From: a virus
Virus record (IMG/VR): IMGVR_UViG_3300029319_000010
Coordinates: 50,214 to 114,213 of that record
Length of the DNA stretch: 64,000 nt
Strand: one strand, 5' to 3'
The notes under the pieces were generated by a model. That model saw only the letters and a program-made list of their open reading frames with translations, ran no database searches and was not told the DNA's origin. Of this stretch, positions 22,455 to 30,371 are shown one piece after another. Every line of letters starts with the position of its first letter. Positions within the stretch are counted from its first letter, which is position 1. The translations under genes and the position numbers were made by a program.

Positions 22455-23620
22455 TGGACATACAAGATAAACTAGCAAGAGCTTGTAAGTCACTAATATT
22501 AAGAGAGCCCTTTTATGGGCTCTTTCTTATTGGGCTTAACAAGAAAATAAGAAAGGACGTCCCAACAGCGGGTGTCAGTAAAAATGGTATAGGTATACAA
22601 CTATCTATCAACCCTGATTTCTTTATGGGATTACCAGATGAACACCAGATAGGTCTACTTAAACATGAACTACTGCACGTTTCATTTGGACATCTTATGA
22701 TGAGAGACTCTTATCCTAACAAGAAGTTATTTAATATTGCTGCAGATCTTGAGATCAATCAGTATATAGATAGTAACATGCTTCCTGAAGGTGGTTTGAC
22801 TCTAGATAGTTTTGCTGAACTAAAGCTACCAAAGAAAGCTGGTACTAAAAAGTATTATGATTTATTGGAACAAGAGTGCAAGGATAATCCTTGTCAGTCA
22901 CTACAATCTATATTAGATCAGATGGATGGTGATAGTCAGTATGATCATAAGACATGGGAAGAGTTTGAAGATCTTACAGAAGCAGAGAAGAAGCTAGTTG
23001 AAAAACAAATTGAACATCAACTAAAAGAAACTGCAGAACAAACTGAAAAGAGAAGAGGAACTATTCCCGGTGAGTTAGCTGAATTAATTAAAAAGCTAAG
23101 AACCATACATCCTCCATCATTTGATTGGAAAGGTTATTTAAAAAGATTTGTGGGTAACTCCGTGTTTACTTTCACAAAGAAGTTGAGAAGAAAATTCAAC
23201 AAAAGGTATACAGATAATCCAGGTCTTAAGATTAAACACAAGAATCATATATTGATTGGTGTTGATACTTCTGCATCTGTTAACACGAAGGAACTAGAAC
23301 ACTTTATGAGTGAGATGGTTCATGTACAAAAGACGGGACATCAGATAACTGTAGCACAATGTGACACAGGTATTAGTGATATATCCCCCTTTAATAGTAA
23401 AAAGGATTGGCAAATAAAAGGTAGAGGAGGTACATGCTTCCAACCGGTTATTGACCACTTCAATGAAATGAGAGGTAGATATACTGCCCTTATATATTTA
23501 ACAGATGGTGAAGCACCTGCTCCAGAGAACTGTCCAAAGAACACATTATGGGTTCTTAGTGCAAGATCTCAGTGGACAGATCATTTACCAGGGAAAACAA
23601 TACAATTAAACACGCATTAG
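22454..23620 (+). CDS. Metallopeptidase-VWA protein (DUF2201-like)
   Basis: 388 residues in two parts. The N-terminal part has GLLKHELLHVSFGH (HExxH at 71-75 and a further His80) then FNIAADLEINQYI, as in the putative metallopeptidase domain that precedes VWA domains in DUF2201 proteins. The C-terminal part has the MIDAS motif VDTSAS (Asp271, Ser273, Ser275), GRGGTCFQP and YLTDGEAP, typical of VWA metal-ion-dependent adhesion sites. VWA proteins of this type work with MoxR AAA+ ATPases, and one is encoded next. A hairpin lies at codons 17-24. Confidence 0.82.
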   Translation: MDIQDKLARACKSLILREPFYGLFLIGLNKKIRKDVPTAGVSKNGIGIQLSINPDFFMGLPDEHQIGLLKHELLHVSFGHLMMRDSYPNKKLFNIAADLEINQYIDSNMLPEGGLTLDSFAELKLPKKAGTKKYYDLLEQECKDNPCQSLQSILDQMDGDSQYDHKTWEEFEDLTEAEKKLVEKQIEHQLKETAEQTEKRRGTIPGELAELIKKLRTIHPPSFDWKGYLKRFVGNSVFTFTKKLRRKFNKRYTDNPGLKIKHKNHILIGVDTSASVNTKELEHFMSEMVHVQKTGHQITVAQCDTGISDISPFNSKKDWQIKGRGGTCFQPVIDHFNEMRGRYTALIYLTDGEAPAPENCPKNTLWVLSARSQWTDHLPGKTIQLNTH

Positions 23621-23621
23621 A

Positions 23622-24884
23622 ATGGCACAAGTAAATTTAAATATTGATGAATTAAAAGGTTTTGTAAACCATATAATAAAGAATAATAGATTCTTACAAG
23701 AGCAAGGGAAGAACCCGGTTGCTGTAGAAGTAGTTGGTGAATCAGGTATTGGTAAGACATCTGCTGTACTAGATCTAGCTAAAGAAAATGATTTAGATTT
23801 TGTTAAGCTTAATCTTGCACAGATAGAAGAATTAGGTGACTTAGTTGGTTTTCCTGTTAGACAATTTCAAATGTATAGAGAGAAGCAAGTATCTAAGAAG
23901 ATTGATGATCTTCAGTATACAGTAGCTCAGAAAGCTGCAGCATCTGCACAAGTTGCAGACTCTACCATGACTAAGAAGATTGGTCAATGGGTTGATGAAC
24001 TTGCAGTTGAAGAGTATCTTAGAAAAGGATGGAAGATGACCGGTAAAAATAGAATGTCTTACTGTGCACCAGAGTGGATTGCTGATAAGAAGAAAGGTGG
24101 TATCCTGCTTCTTGATGATTGGAACCGTGCAGATGTTAGATTTATTCAGGCTGTAATGGAGTTGGTTGACAGACAGCAGTATATATCATGGTCTTTACCG
24201 GCTGATTGGCATATTATACTAACTAGTAATCCAGATAATGGTGACTACATGGTTAATAGTATTGACTCAGCACAAAAGACTAGATATATTACTGCTAACC
24301 TGAAGTTTGATGCAAATGTTTGGGCAAGATGGGCTGAAGAGCAGCACATAGACACACGTTGTATTAACTTCCTGTTACTACATCCTGAGTTAGTAAATAA
24401 AGAAACTAATGCAAGATCCATCACAGCATTCTTTAACTCTATTTCAAGTTTTGAAAAGTTTGAAGATGACTTAAGTATGATCCAAATGATTGGTGAAGGT
24501 TCTGTTGGGGACACATTTGCTTCTATGTTTACTACGTTTATTAACAACAAGCTGGATAAGCTGGTCACACCTAAAGATATGTTAACACATGATAACCAAG
24601 ATTGGGTTATTGGAGAATTAAATAGTGTTCTAGGAAAAGGTGACACATATAGAGCAGATATTGCATCTACTCTTGCAACAAGGTTGGCTAATTATTCAGT
24701 TGTTTATGCTAATGAAAATACTGTAACACCAAAGATCAATGAAAGATTGATAGCATTATGTACTAAAGATGTATTTGCTAATGATTTGAAGTATCTTATT
24801 GTTAGAACTATTTTCAACGGTAATAAAACTAAGTTTAACAAAATGATGATGAATCCAGAAATCATCAAAATGACAATGAAATAA
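23622..24884 (+). CDS. MoxR-type AAA+ ATPase
   Basis: 420 residues. Walker A GESGIGKT at 39-46, Walker B GGILLLDDWNRAD, then LVDRQQYISWSLPADWHIIL and TSNPDNGDYMV with sensor Asn, matching MoxR/RavA-like AAA+ proteins; the pre-sensor insertion and the C-terminal helical lid fit. MoxR proteins remodel partners, typically with a VWA co-factor. The pair with the upstream VWA gene is separated by one base, so it is one operon. Confidence 0.82.
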   Translation: MAQVNLNIDELKGFVNHIIKNNRFLQEQGKNPVAVEVVGESGIGKTSAVLDLAKENDLDFVKLNLAQIEELGDLVGFPVRQFQMYREKQVSKKIDDLQYTVAQKAAASAQVADSTMTKKIGQWVDELAVEEYLRKGWKMTGKNRMSYCAPEWIADKKKGGILLLDDWNRADVRFIQAVMELVDRQQYISWSLPADWHIILTSNPDNGDYMVNSIDSAQKTRYITANLKFDANVWARWAEEQHIDTRCINFLLLHPELVNKETNARSITAFFNSISSFEKFEDDLSMIQMIGEGSVGDTFASMFTTFINNKLDKLVTPKDMLTHDNQDWVIGELNSVLGKGDTYRADIASTLATRLANYSVVYANENTVTPKINERLIALCTKDVFANDLKYLIVRTIFNGNKTKFNKMMMNPEIIKMTMK

Positions 24885-24885
24885 G

Positions 24886-25944
24886 ATGGCAAAAGTTTAT
24901 AATTGTACTTTCAGTGCTATAAAGGAACAGTTAGAAGACTTTGGTTTAGATGGGCAGCCTGTATATCAGGTTGCTCTATCTAGGCAAAGTTGGGATATGG
25001 GTCAAGCTATATTCTGTAACCTTAATAACACTTATAAAGTATTTCAAAACATGTTTGATCGTGAGATAGATGTAGTAGATCTAACTCAATATAAGAAAGC
25101 TTTTATACTTCCAGGATGTCCGGTTTCATTACCTAGAATGAAGGAAGCATTAAGAGAGCATAAGATTACTGTAACAAATGATTTTAATAAAGCTGATTGT
25201 TTTATAACTCATGATGAATATGGTCAATATCATTGTGATGGTGAGTCAATTAGAATTAATAGTATGCTATTCAAAGCTATGAACTATGAAGCTATGGATA
25301 TTAGTACAAGTATAGATTTAGCTAATAATCAAGGTGAACCAAATGTTGATGCTAATATTCCAATTGTATTTGATAGTAAGATGGCTGAGACATATAGCAG
25401 AAGTAGTATTGACTATGATGCAGATTTATATGAGTCTTATGTATTTACTCCTTTAGCTGTTCAGATTGCTTATAGAATTAGACATGAACAAATACCTGTT
25501 ATATATGCTGGTACATGTTTAAATGAATCAGCAAACAAAACGGTTCTTGATAATCAATTAATGGATGATATGATTAGAATGATTAAGGATGGTAGTTCTG
25601 AAGAGCGTGAGCTTGTTAAGAAAATGGTTCCTGCTATTGACTATAGAAAGAAGAAACACCTTCTATGGAATATGGCAAGAGAAGTTAGTGGTTATATGTA
25701 TATGTTTAATAGAGATAAAGACATGAACTATTGGATAGATAAATCTAACTTTACTAAATATTCACGTGCAACTGCTGAAGATATGATTAAGTATCTTGAA
25801 GAAGAAGAATACCTTGATTCAGAATCATTTAGATATCTTGAACCTATTGTTCGTAAAGAGATTGTTATTAGTAATAGAGACTTATATACATTTAAGGTAC
25901 AAGTTAAAGAAGAGTATAGAAAATATTTAAAACCAAAGATATGA
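24886..25944 (+). CDS. Unknown large protein A, MoxR cluster
   Basis: 352 residues, not recognised. It contains a segment CPVSLPRMKEALREHKITVT followed by NDFNKADCFITHDEY. A comparable segment occurs in the next protein (FPRLSLSRDKVKVLQEKFDL, then KRDFHQADYGIVSEKYF). So the two seem to share a domain. No catalytic motif is evident. One base after the MoxR gene. Confidence 0.75.
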   Translation: MAKVYNCTFSAIKEQLEDFGLDGQPVYQVALSRQSWDMGQAIFCNLNNTYKVFQNMFDREIDVVDLTQYKKAFILPGCPVSLPRMKEALREHKITVTNDFNKADCFITHDEYGQYHCDGESIRINSMLFKAMNYEAMDISTSIDLANNQGEPNVDANIPIVFDSKMAETYSRSSIDYDADLYESYVFTPLAVQIAYRIRHEQIPVIYAGTCLNESANKTVLDNQLMDDMIRMIKDGSSEERELVKKMVPAIDYRKKKHLLWNMAREVSGYMYMFNRDKDMNYWIDKSNFTKYSRATAEDMIKYLEEEEYLDSESFRYLEPIVRKEIVISNRDLYTFKVQVKEEYRKYLKPKI

Positions 25945-27200
25945 CAGATTTAAAACAATTATGGTTAATTGATATTGACCCAAATAAAATGGACACAGTA
26001 AATAATACTTTAGTAATGCAAAGTGGTTGTCTTAAAGTAAAACAATTGGGTCATTATATAGAATCAGCTAAGAATAGTGGTGGGTATAGAAAGAGTTCTA
26101 ATACAAAGATTAAAGAGATAATGAATGATATTGGAACTATTACATCTGATGATCTTAAAAATGCTAATTCATTATATAGATTTCCTAGACTTAGTTTATC
26201 AAGAGATAAAGTAAAGGTACTACAAGAAAAGTTTGATCTTAAGTTGAAAAGAGATTTTCACCAGGCAGACTATGGTATTGTATCTGAGAAGTATTTTGAT
26301 GGATTATTTGTTACTAGATGGCTTGCTAAAGCAGATGTTGCAGATGTACTTTCTTGGGCACAAACTTATCAAGATTGTTTTGAAGAGGATCTTTTTGATG
26401 AAATTGTAAATGATTTAAACAAGATACCTGCAGATGCTTATATTGTATTTGAGTCAGAATGGTTTAGTTCATATTACCACGATGGTGCTAGTAATATTGA
26501 TAGATATTCTAAGATGGCTGAAAAAGCAAGAAACATAGGTAGAAATACTCAATATCATTATTACATTGAATCATTAGATCAGTGGAATGATATACAAGCT
26601 AATATGTCTAAACTTGTTTGGGACAGCAATATGAATGATCTTGCTACAGAAGACTCTGAAGTATTAACAGAAGAGATGTATATACAACTTAAAACTATGC
26701 TTGGTTGGGAAAAGACTGAAAGTGGTTGTGGTTGGCAAGGTACTAGAGACAAAGAGAATATGAATCTAGCTTTGAGCATTATTGCTAATTGTAATATTCA
26801 AAAGTCTCATACATATATAGCTTTATTATTTTCATTCTTAAGTGACTCTATGAAAGATTCATCTGTTTGGAATACTGTTAACTTTAAATCTGTAAGAAAG
26901 AAGTTTGATAAGTATATACAAATGAATGGTTGGAACTGGTGTCATAGTTATAATTATTTAATTGAATATTTAATTAAAGATAATGCATTAACTGAATACG
27001 CTTGGAAAGAAATTGCTCAGAAGATGTATGATGATGTATTGTCATCTCAGATGGGTGTTGATAGTAAAAATCATTTTAGTATTAGTCCTGATAGTATTCA
27101 ATTAAAACCGGAACTTAAAGAAAAGGTTATACCAAGTCAAGAAGAACTTCAGTATATGGAAGATCTTGTTGATATGCACACTGAATCACATAGATTATGA
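25941..27200 (+). CDS. Unknown large protein B, MoxR cluster
   Basis: 419 residues, not recognised. Shares the segment described for protein A near residues 75-115. The middle is acidic with several Trp (VFESEWFSSYYHDGASNIDR; LGWEKTESGCGWQGTRDKEN). It overlaps its neighbours by 4 nt on both sides. Presumably a partner or substrate of the VWA-MoxR pair. Confidence 0.75.
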   Translation: MTDLKQLWLIDIDPNKMDTVNNTLVMQSGCLKVKQLGHYIESAKNSGGYRKSSNTKIKEIMNDIGTITSDDLKNANSLYRFPRLSLSRDKVKVLQEKFDLKLKRDFHQADYGIVSEKYFDGLFVTRWLAKADVADVLSWAQTYQDCFEEDLFDEIVNDLNKIPADAYIVFESEWFSSYYHDGASNIDRYSKMAEKARNIGRNTQYHYYIESLDQWNDIQANMSKLVWDSNMNDLATEDSEVLTEEMYIQLKTMLGWEKTESGCGWQGTRDKENMNLALSIIANCNIQKSHTYIALLFSFLSDSMKDSSVWNTVNFKSVRKKFDKYIQMNGWNWCHSYNYLIEYLIKDNALTEYAWKEIAQKMYDDVLSSQMGVDSKNHFSISPDSIQLKPELKEKVIPSQEELQYMEDLVDMHTESHRL

Positions 27201-28183
27201 TAGATAAAATTAAAGAAGATCTGTTTTACAAGGGAGAGTTTAGCTTTAGCTACTCTTCCTTAAACAGGTTATTGTTTTCACCCAAACTCTTTTATAGAGA
27301 TTATATTCTTAAAGAAAGGGAACTTAAGATGGAAAAACATCTTATTGAAGGTAGGTTAGTACACTTACTTCTTCTTGAGCCAGACCGGTTTGATGAAGAG
27401 TTTAAAGTAGTGCCTACTAGAATTCCTTCAGACTCTCTTCGTAAAGTATTGTATGATATTAGTCAACACACTGATCTTACAGAACTTAGTATTATAGATG
27501 ACAAAATAATATTGCAATCACTTAAAAATGTTGGTCTATACCAATCGTTGAAAGATGAATCTAAACGTATTGCTAAAGTACGCACTATAGAATGTGAAGA
27601 TTATTATGGTTTCAAGACAAACTCAAAAGGTTTAGAAGTTATTGATAATGACATGTTAACCAGAGCAACAGAAAGAGTTGATATAATAAAGTCTAACAAA
27701 GATGTTATGGCTTTACTTATGGAACAAGGTACTGATTGGGATTTAGATCATATTCAAGTATATAATGAGAAGAAATTAAACTGTGATTTAAATAATTACA
27801 AGTTTGGTTTAAAAGGTATTATAGATAAGTATATAATTGATGATGAATCAAAGACAATAACTATTGTAGATCTTAAAACTACTGCAAAACCATTAGAAAA
27901 CTTTGCAGAAACTGTAGATTTTTACAATTATTGGCTTCAAGCAGCTATATATTCATTGCTTGTTATTAAAAATGTTGATGAAAGACAACAGGATTATAAA
28001 ATTATTTTTAAATTTGTAGCTATAGATAAGTATGATCAAGTCTATACATTTCCTGTATCAGAGTCAACACTACTAAGATGGATGAATGAATTAAATAGAG
28101 CATTAAAACTAGCAAATTATCATTACAGTGAAAGAAGATATGACTTACCATATGAATTTGCAAACGGTAATGTAATACTATGA
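27197..28183 (+). CDS. PD-(D/E)XK exonuclease (replication block)
   Basis: 328 residues. FSYSSLNRLLFSPKLFYRDY and HLIEGRLVHLLLLEPDRFDE form the N-terminal helices and the G...H motif; FGLKGIIDKYI provides the Asp, ITIVDLKTTAK the D-x-K catalytic pair, and YWLQAAIYSLL the Q-containing helix. This is the RecE/Cas4-like exonuclease pattern found in recombination modules with Sak-type annealing proteins. The first 60 nt carry a strong hairpin (27221-27267). Confidence 0.8.
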   Translation: MIDKIKEDLFYKGEFSFSYSSLNRLLFSPKLFYRDYILKERELKMEKHLIEGRLVHLLLLEPDRFDEEFKVVPTRIPSDSLRKVLYDISQHTDLTELSIIDDKIILQSLKNVGLYQSLKDESKRIAKVRTIECEDYYGFKTNSKGLEVIDNDMLTRATERVDIIKSNKDVMALLMEQGTDWDLDHIQVYNEKKLNCDLNNYKFGLKGIIDKYIIDDESKTITIVDLKTTAKPLENFAETVDFYNYWLQAAIYSLLVIKNVDERQQDYKIIFKFVAIDKYDQVYTFPVSESTLLRWMNELNRALKLANYHYSERRYDLPYEFANGNVIL

Positions 28184-28734
28184 AGAAAATTTATGAATCT
28201 TATTTTCAAAAGAGCAAGGTGTTTTTATACCCCTTGCTCAATATACCTAAAGGTGTTAGATTTGTACCCAGTCAAACATATTTAACTTGGGAGGATCAGT
28301 TTGATCTATCTAGATATAAACTAATAGCACTTTATAAAATTAATCCTGACTGTAAAGACTTTCAACCATTTCATAAAGAAACATTAAAAGCTAATCCTTT
28401 TTATGAATATTATGAAAAAATAGATAAAGAATCTCATATATATGTATTTAGCATAGCTAGCTATAAAAATGATATAAATAAATTTATTAAAGGTCAGTAT
28501 TCAAAAATGACAAAAAAAACTAAAAAAATAATTACTAAGTTTTTTGGAGCTTCTGGCACTATATCAGAATATATTGAAAGTTATCTTTATCCTGAAAAAT
28601 ATTTTGAAATTTATTCAGATATACTTAATGTACCTGTAGAAGATTTAGAAAATGTAGGAGAGCTTTGTGATAAACCAGATTTAGAAAGAGAAACATTTAA
28701 AAATATTTTGGTTGCACTAAGTTTATTTAAATAA
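28180..28734 (+). CDS. Unknown protein
   Basis: 184 residues, aromatic and Lys-rich (KGVRFVPSQTYLTWEDQFDL; YPEKYFEIYSDILNVPVEDL). Not recognised. A hairpin GAGCAAGG/CCTTGCTC lies at 28212-28239 inside codons 11-20. Last gene of the long operon before the box at 28741. Confidence 0.65.
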   Translation: MKKIYESYFQKSKVFLYPLLNIPKGVRFVPSQTYLTWEDQFDLSRYKLIALYKINPDCKDFQPFHKETLKANPFYEYYEKIDKESHIYVFSIASYKNDINKFIKGQYSKMTKKTKKIITKFFGASGTISEYIESYLYPEKYFEIYSDILNVPVEDLENVGELCDKPDLERETFKNILVALSLFK

Positions 28735-28740
28735 TTTATA

Positions 28741-28748
28741 TATATTTG
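28741..28748 (+). promoter_or_regulatory. Host-type -7 promoter box
   Basis: TATATTTG, 22 nt before the ATG at 28771, in a 36-nt gap. Confidence 0.65.
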
Positions 28749-28770
28749 TAAAAACTAAAAATCAATAACT

Positions 28771-29202
28771 ATGGCTAATAAAGTAGAAAAATCAATGATG
28801 CTCGTTAAGAGTTCTTTTGGTCCAATGAAAAGCTTCAAGCTTATGCCTATCTCTAATGATTGTCCTTTTGTAGAATGTTTATTCTCACCATCTGAAAAAA
28901 TTATGGTGATTATATCTAAAGTAAAGAAACAATCTTATCATATGGTTGCAAAATTAGATGATAATGGAGATGAGGTACCTGTTAAAGGTAAACCAAGAGC
29001 AAATGGAAAGAAAGTCAAAGAAGAAAGAAGAATGGTTGATACCTTCTCTGAGCACTATATAGTGACAGAAGAAGAGATTAGAGAGATAATCAACATGTTT
29101 GCAATCAATCCAAAAGCTTTTGATCTTGATGAATTTTTCAGTTTAGAAACTGGATCTAATCTTATTACTCCAAAAATGGAGCCTATAACTACAAAAGCGT
29201 GA
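28771..29202 (+). CDS. Unknown protein
   Basis: 143 residues. Beta-rich N-terminal half (MMLVKSSFGPMKSFKLMPIS; KIMVIISKVKKQSYHMVAKL), a basic loop, then a helical part with TEEEIREIINMF. Not recognised. Own promoter suggests high or separate expression. Confidence 0.7.
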   Translation: MANKVEKSMMLVKSSFGPMKSFKLMPISNDCPFVECLFSPSEKIMVIISKVKKQSYHMVAKLDDNGDEVPVKGKPRANGKKVKEERRMVDTFSEHYIVTEEEIREIINMFAINPKAFDLDEFFSLETGSNLITPKMEPITTKA

Positions 29203-29360
29203 TCAAGTTTATAAAAACATTAGCTGGTATGCTACTATTAAGTTTACTAGTTATAGTATTTATAATACTTGTTATATTTAAAGTTATAGTTATTACTGTA
29301 ACTTATATAGAAAACTCTTTGTGTGAAATGATAAAAAAATGTTTGGGCACTGATCTTTAG
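29199..29360 (+). CDS. Small membrane protein (GTG start)
   Basis: 53 residues starting with GTG that overlaps the previous stop by 4 nt. One long hydrophobic helix (MLLLSLLVIVFIILVIFKVI) and a Cys-containing tail. No ATG upstream in frame. Function unknown; membrane or lysis-related at a guess. Confidence 0.45.
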   Translation: MIKFIKTLAGMLLLSLLVIVFIILVIFKVIVITVTYIENSLCEMIKKCLGTDL

Positions 29361-29386
29361 TGCTTGGTTGTTTGTTTTCATTTTTA

Positions 29387-29420
29387 GGGAGGTTGTGTCA
29401 TGGCAACCTCCTTTTTTTTT
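29387..29420 (+). terminator. Intrinsic terminator
   Basis: GGAGGTTG and CAACCTCC form an 8-bp stem followed by nine or more T. No promoter box is visible between it and the next gene at 29432. Confidence 0.88.
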
Positions 29421-29431
29421 AAATTAAAATT

Positions 29432-30142
29432 ATGAATGTAAAAGAAATACAAGAAAAATTTATGAATAAGCTCTCAGATGCTGCTGAGAGTCCATATGAA
29501 AGCTGGGTAGATGCACTTTGGAATACAGTAAATTCTAAAGCATTCTCTGATCCACTATTAGAATTAGCTAAAGAAGTTGATAATGGTAAGAAGTTTACAC
29601 CAAAATTTCCTGATTTACTTAAAGCATATGAGATGTGTCCATATAGAGATCTTAAAGTTGTTATTGTTGGACAAGATCCATACCCTCAAGAAGGAGTTGC
29701 TGACGGAATAGCATTTAGTTGTTCAAAGACTAACAAGGAACAACCATCATTAAGGTACATCTTTGATGAATTACAAAGACAGTATCCAGATGCAACCAGA
29801 GACTGTGATCTAAGTAGATGGTCTAAGCAAGGCGTGCTTATGTTAAACACAGCACTTACATGTGAAGTAGATAACATTGGGGCTCATGTTAATATATGGA
29901 AGCATTGGAGTCAATGTATATTTGGACATATTTTAACTGATCATCCAAAGATACTTGAGTTTGTATTTATGGGTGCTAAAGCAAAACCATTTGCAAAATC
30001 TATTTCTAATGATCATAATAAACATTTTGTTGCACATCCTGCAGCTGCTGCATACCGTGGTGGTAAATGGGATTCAGACAATCTATTTAAAAAAATAAAT
30101 GAAAACTTAATTAATAATGGTGAAGAACCAATAAATTGGTAA
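29432..30142 (+). CDS. ung: Uracil-DNA glycosylase, family 1
   Basis: 236 residues. Motif GQDPYPQEGVADGIAFS has the catalytic Asp (DPY) and the motif near the end AHPAAAAYRGG is the family-1 HPSPLSAYRG site with PSPLS changed to PAAAA. The FVFMGAKAKPF strand also fits. It removes uracil from DNA, keeping U out of the phage genome or limiting damage after deamination. Confidence 0.9.
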   Translation: MNVKEIQEKFMNKLSDAAESPYESWVDALWNTVNSKAFSDPLLELAKEVDNGKKFTPKFPDLLKAYEMCPYRDLKVVIVGQDPYPQEGVADGIAFSCSKTNKEQPSLRYIFDELQRQYPDATRDCDLSRWSKQGVLMLNTALTCEVDNIGAHVNIWKHWSQCIFGHILTDHPKILEFVFMGAKAKPFAKSISNDHNKHFVAHPAAAAYRGGKWDSDNLFKKINENLINNGEEPINW

Positions 30143-30144
30143 CT

Positions 30145-30369
30145 ATGAGTTCAAGAAGTAAATGGAAATTATATTATTTTGCATTATTTTTATGGTATTT
30201 ATTTTTAGCTTCTCTTGTTGGTTGCGAAAAGCAACTTGAAGAACAGATATGTTGTGATTGGGATGCTACAAATTTTGATCCTGAATATAATGGTCATAAT
30301 GTAAATCAACTATACTTTACAAACAGTTCATTATGTAATGATGATGTTTGTATCTATGAAAACTATTAA
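30145..30369 (+). CDS. Small predicted lipoprotein with one GCTD-like repeat
   Basis: 74 residues from the ATG at 30145; the ATG at 30136 lies inside the upstream gene. A hydrophobic signal (LYYFALFLWYLFLASLVGC) ends in a lipobox LVGC. The mature part CCDWDATNFDPEYNG then SSLCNDDVCIYE resembles a single repeat of the large T9SS protein at 38133. Would be anchored in the envelope. Two bases before the DNA polymerase gene. Confidence 0.6.
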   Translation: MSSRSKWKLYYFALFLWYLFLASLVGCEKQLEEQICCDWDATNFDPEYNGHNVNQLYFTNSSLCNDDVCIYENY

Positions 30370-30371
30370 AT

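Noticed and set aside
24245-24646. Leftward ORF of 133 residues
   Set aside because: Lies wholly within the MoxR gene, no motif, no spacing or promoter support.
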